Below, one piece after another: positions 21,977 to 24,551 of a DNA stretch of 24,551 bases. The notes under the pieces were generated by a model, which saw only the letters and a list, made by a program, of their open reading frames with translations, was not told where the DNA came from and searched no databases. Source of the DNA: Ichthyophonus hoferi (taxonomy: Eukaryota > Opisthokonta > Ichthyosporea > Ichthyophonida > Ichthyophonidae); the NCBI GenBank assembly GCA_002751075.1, contig NAOQ01000176.1, positions 37,677-62,227 of the forward strand, in the 5' to 3' direction. A program made the translations under genes and the position numbers. Every line of letters begins with the position of its first letter. Position 1 is the first letter of the stretch.

Positions 21977-24551
21977 ATGATAATCAAGGAATTGTAAGTA
22001 TAGTAACACATAAACAACATATACGTAGCAATATATATGTTTCTACATTTTTTTCCAAACATATATGGTACTGTACATAATATTATACTATATCTCCAGC
22101 GTGAGTTGTGCCAGCAATATATATACCTTGCATCAACCATTATAGTATGGCAGTATTATTTTCTAGAATATAATATAGTATAATATAATAAGAAAATACA
22201 ATATCATAAAGGAGATTTTATTGGACTGCTATATGAATAAATGATGGATAGTAATTTATATGAGTGCAATAGTTTAGATAATTATATATAGTTATTATAA
22301 CCATGGATCATTATTATAATTATGTAGATATTACACCCATATATAATTAATATAACCATATATAGTTATTATAGTCATGTAGATACTACACCCATATATA
22401 ATTACTATAACCATATATAGTTATTATAGTCATGTAGATACTACACCCATATATAATTACTATAACCATATATAGTTATTATAGTCATGTAGATACTACG
22501 CCCATATAGAATTACTATAACCATATATAATTATTATAGTCATGTAGATACTACACCCATATATAATTACTATAACCATATATAGTTATTATAGTCATGT
22601 AGATACTACACCCATATATAATTACCATATCCATATATAGTTATTATAACCATATATGCTACGGTAGCCTTAACAAAGGACCGTCATTGGACCAATTAGC
22701 AATGCGTACAAAACGAGACTTAAGATTATGATCATAAGGCCAAAAGGGAATATATATGTTATATGTAGTTGTAGTGCAGATAGTAATAATCTTATATAAT
22801 AAATAGTAATAGTAGGCTATGATAGATAGTGATAGTCTGTTATAATATATTGTAATAGTATATTATAATAGATAGTAATAGTATGCTATATTAGGTATTA
22901 ATAATATTATATGGTAAATAGTAATAGTATTATATAGTATGTAGTAGATTGTAATAGCATGTTATAATAGATAGCAATAGTACATAAGCATACAAATATC
23001 TCTAATTACCCGCGAATTATATTGTTCTACCCAGCATATATATATAATACTACCACTACGTACCGCATGTATATCTATCCTTAATACAATATGTAAACAC
23101 AGTTATTTAATTTTTTAACAATTAGACTAGTTTTCATATTTGACTTTTCATTGGCTTATGGTTGTTAAGGTCTAACCTTAATATCTAATCAGCCGGACTC
23201 CTCTTCCTATGACCTGTGAGGAGGTTAGTATTATGTTACCGCTCCCTCTCCCTCTCCCTCTCCCTCTCACTGCAAAGTATCAGACTAATAATATATATAC
23301 TGTATAGAACAAGGATATACTATAATTGATTCTATTTATAACACTAAATAAAACAGTATATATACTACATACTACATTGACAGTATAGGATCTGATTTAG
23401 ACCTATTATACTACTAACATAATGGCCTAGAGTATGATGTGTATTTAGTAAGGGGATATATCATATGCTAGATAGTATAATATAATGTAAGAAAACCTAG
23501 CATAATATCATATAATATAGCGTAATATGTAGTACAATATACTGAAATATAGTATAATCCAGCAGTGTAAAATATAGGTCCAATATACTCCAATTAACAC
23601 GTAATTAATTAGCACCCAATTAACGTGATTACCATATAATTACTGTATAATAACTATATAATTATCATAATTAACACATATTTGCCATGTAATTAACACC
23701 TTATTAACACCTCATTAACCAAACCATAACAGTACAGGATAGGACAGCGCTACGGTGTAGGCGAGGTATGTAAGAATGAGACAGGAGGGGGAGATGGCGT
23801 AGAAGTGATAAAGAACGAACCATTTGAGAGTGCTGAGTTGGGCAAAGGCCAGTACACCATGAAGCTTTACTATCTGAACAAGTATGTTATATGTATGCTT
23901 TTTCATTGGCCCAGCATGTTATATGTTCTACTTAATTGCATGTGTGCCTGTTTATTGGTCTCTTTGTTTTTAATTTTTAATTAGTGTTTCCTGACTCTGA
24001 TTTCCATCCAATCTATCCATCTATCTACATATCTCTCTTTGTTTTCAATTGGTATATCTCCATTAATTAATTAGTAATTAAATAATAATTAGTGCACATA
24101 ATTATTTTTCTCTTCATGCGCCCATCAATTACCCTGTTCATTATTTTATTAATTAATTAAATGGGAAATCCAATCATAGTAAATAATGATTTACCACTAT
24201 CCATACTCTGGTCCACATCCTTCTAGTATATTTAATGTCTCCCTAGCCTCTTTAACCTAATTGCCCTCTGCTAAGGCACCAACTTTCATGAAATCTCTCA
24301 CTTTTTTTATTATATCTCCGTTTATTAATCAGTACACATGATTATATTTCTCAAGTATCTATCCATTGTTCTATTAATTAATTAATTAATTAATTAATTG
24401 GTGAATCTGTGAATAGTACTACCACTATCCCCCTAGCCTTTTCACACGAATTCTCCCCCTAGCAAGGTACCAACTTTTATGAAGCTAGTGGCACCAAAGG
24501 GGGCATTGATTGTAAGGGAAGAAGCTTGGAATATATTTCCTTACTGTAAAA
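21977..24551 (+). CDS. class I phosphatidylinositol transfer protein, first four exons (3' end outside)
   Basis: Coding exons 21977-21993, 23193-23223, 23733-23881 and 24463 to the window end join in phase (donors GTAAGT, GTTAGT, GTATGT). They give 95 residues colinear with mammalian PITP alpha/beta: MIIKEF, then [54 protein letters not shown] and [10 protein letters not shown]. PITPs move phosphatidylinositol and phosphatidylcholine between membranes and feed phosphoinositide synthesis. The inositol-binding Thr and Lys of the YTxK motif (T58, K60) and the Asn of AWN (N89) are kept; the fourth contact lies beyond the window. The ATG is fixed by homology: it gives the family N-terminus exactly. 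Its exon may start at 21955 after a strong acceptor (TTATTTTTAG), implying a 5' noncoding exon. Whether it is soluble PITP or the N-terminal domain of a larger RdgB-type protein cannot be told here. Confidence 0.93.
22290..22660. repeat. 55-bp minisatellite in PITP intron 1
   Basis: Unit starts recur at 22311, 22366, 22421, 22476, 22531 and 22586, an exact 55-base period, with partial units at both ends. A unit reads TTATTATAGTCATGTAGATA, then CTACACCCATATATAATTAC, then TATAACCATATATAG. The central units are almost identical, so the array is young. Confidence 0.92.
22770..22985. repeat. degenerate TAGTAATAGTA-type repeats
   Basis: Several imperfect units of about 30-35 bases containing ATAGTAATAGTA and GCTATAATAGATAG. 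They follow the 55-bp array within the same intron. Confidence 0.6.
23242..23268 (+). repeat. (CCCTCT)n hexanucleotide tract
   Basis: Four and a half CCCTCT-like units, pure pyrimidine, starting 18 bases after the donor of the 31-base PITP exon. Confidence 0.85.
24050..24490 (+). repeat. tandem duplication across the PITP exon 4 acceptor
   Basis: Copy 1 (about 24050-24300) and copy 2 (about 24310-24490) share, in order, TATCTCC, TTAATTAATTAA runs, ACCACTATCC, CCCTAGCC, a pyrimidine tract and then AAGG-ACCAACTTT-ATGAA, which is the start of exon 4. Only copy 2 keeps the CTAG acceptor and reads on into PITP. Copy 1 has CTGCTAAGG there, with an extra ~45 bases further upstream. Confidence 0.75.

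Noticed and set aside
22290-22660. CRISPR-like array
   Set aside because: The units abut with no unique spacers, the DNA is eukaryotic and intronic, and the period is that of a minisatellite.

Overview
The window is AT-rich nuclear DNA from a eukaryote with spliced genes: introns of about 200-1200 bp, GT-AG boundaries, and exons clearly richer in G+C than their surroundings. Three host genes are recognised by joining exons by eye. All lie on the + strand: the 3' end of a MAM33/p32 mitochondrial-matrix protein gene, a complete UBE2E-type ubiquitin-conjugating enzyme, and the 5' end of a class I phosphatidylinositol transfer protein (PITP). A half initiator-Met tRNA of animal type and several kinase-like pieces suggest an early-branching metazoan, possibly a sponge. 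This is a weak inference, since no ribosomal or mitochondrial marker is present.

Layout. 1-1370: last three recognisable exons of MAM33 and its poly(A) signal. 1371-4934: no gene seen; first copy of a dispersed ~290-bp repeat, a perfect hairpin and AT-rich microsatellites. 4935-7040: five-exon E2 gene, 171 codons. 7041-10250: degenerate AT-rich direct repeats, exon-like segments of unknown genes on both strands, and copy A of an exon-like repeat family. 10290-11305: large inverted repeat whose arms share a coding-like stretch. 11633-12171: three minus-strand exons of a kinase-like protein with HGD in place of HRD and NFG in place of DFG. 12172-12825: assembly gap flanked by an identical 96-bp repeat. 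13545-14237: purine tract, 5' half of tRNA-iMet and a ~238-bp inverted repeat. 14390-21950: no intact gene recognised; further copies of both repeat families, kinase-like relics and low-complexity DNA. 21955-24551: first four exons of PITP. Its introns hold a 55-bp minisatellite and a duplicated splice-acceptor region.

The three clear genes are unrelated housekeeping functions (mitochondrial matrix, ubiquitylation, lipid transfer), and no operon-like or pathway link is visible. The accessory material between them is the unusual part: a half-tRNA fused to an antisense arm, a four-copy exon-like family found nowhere in my knowledge, and a probable pseudokinase. I recognise no intact transposase or reverse transcriptase.
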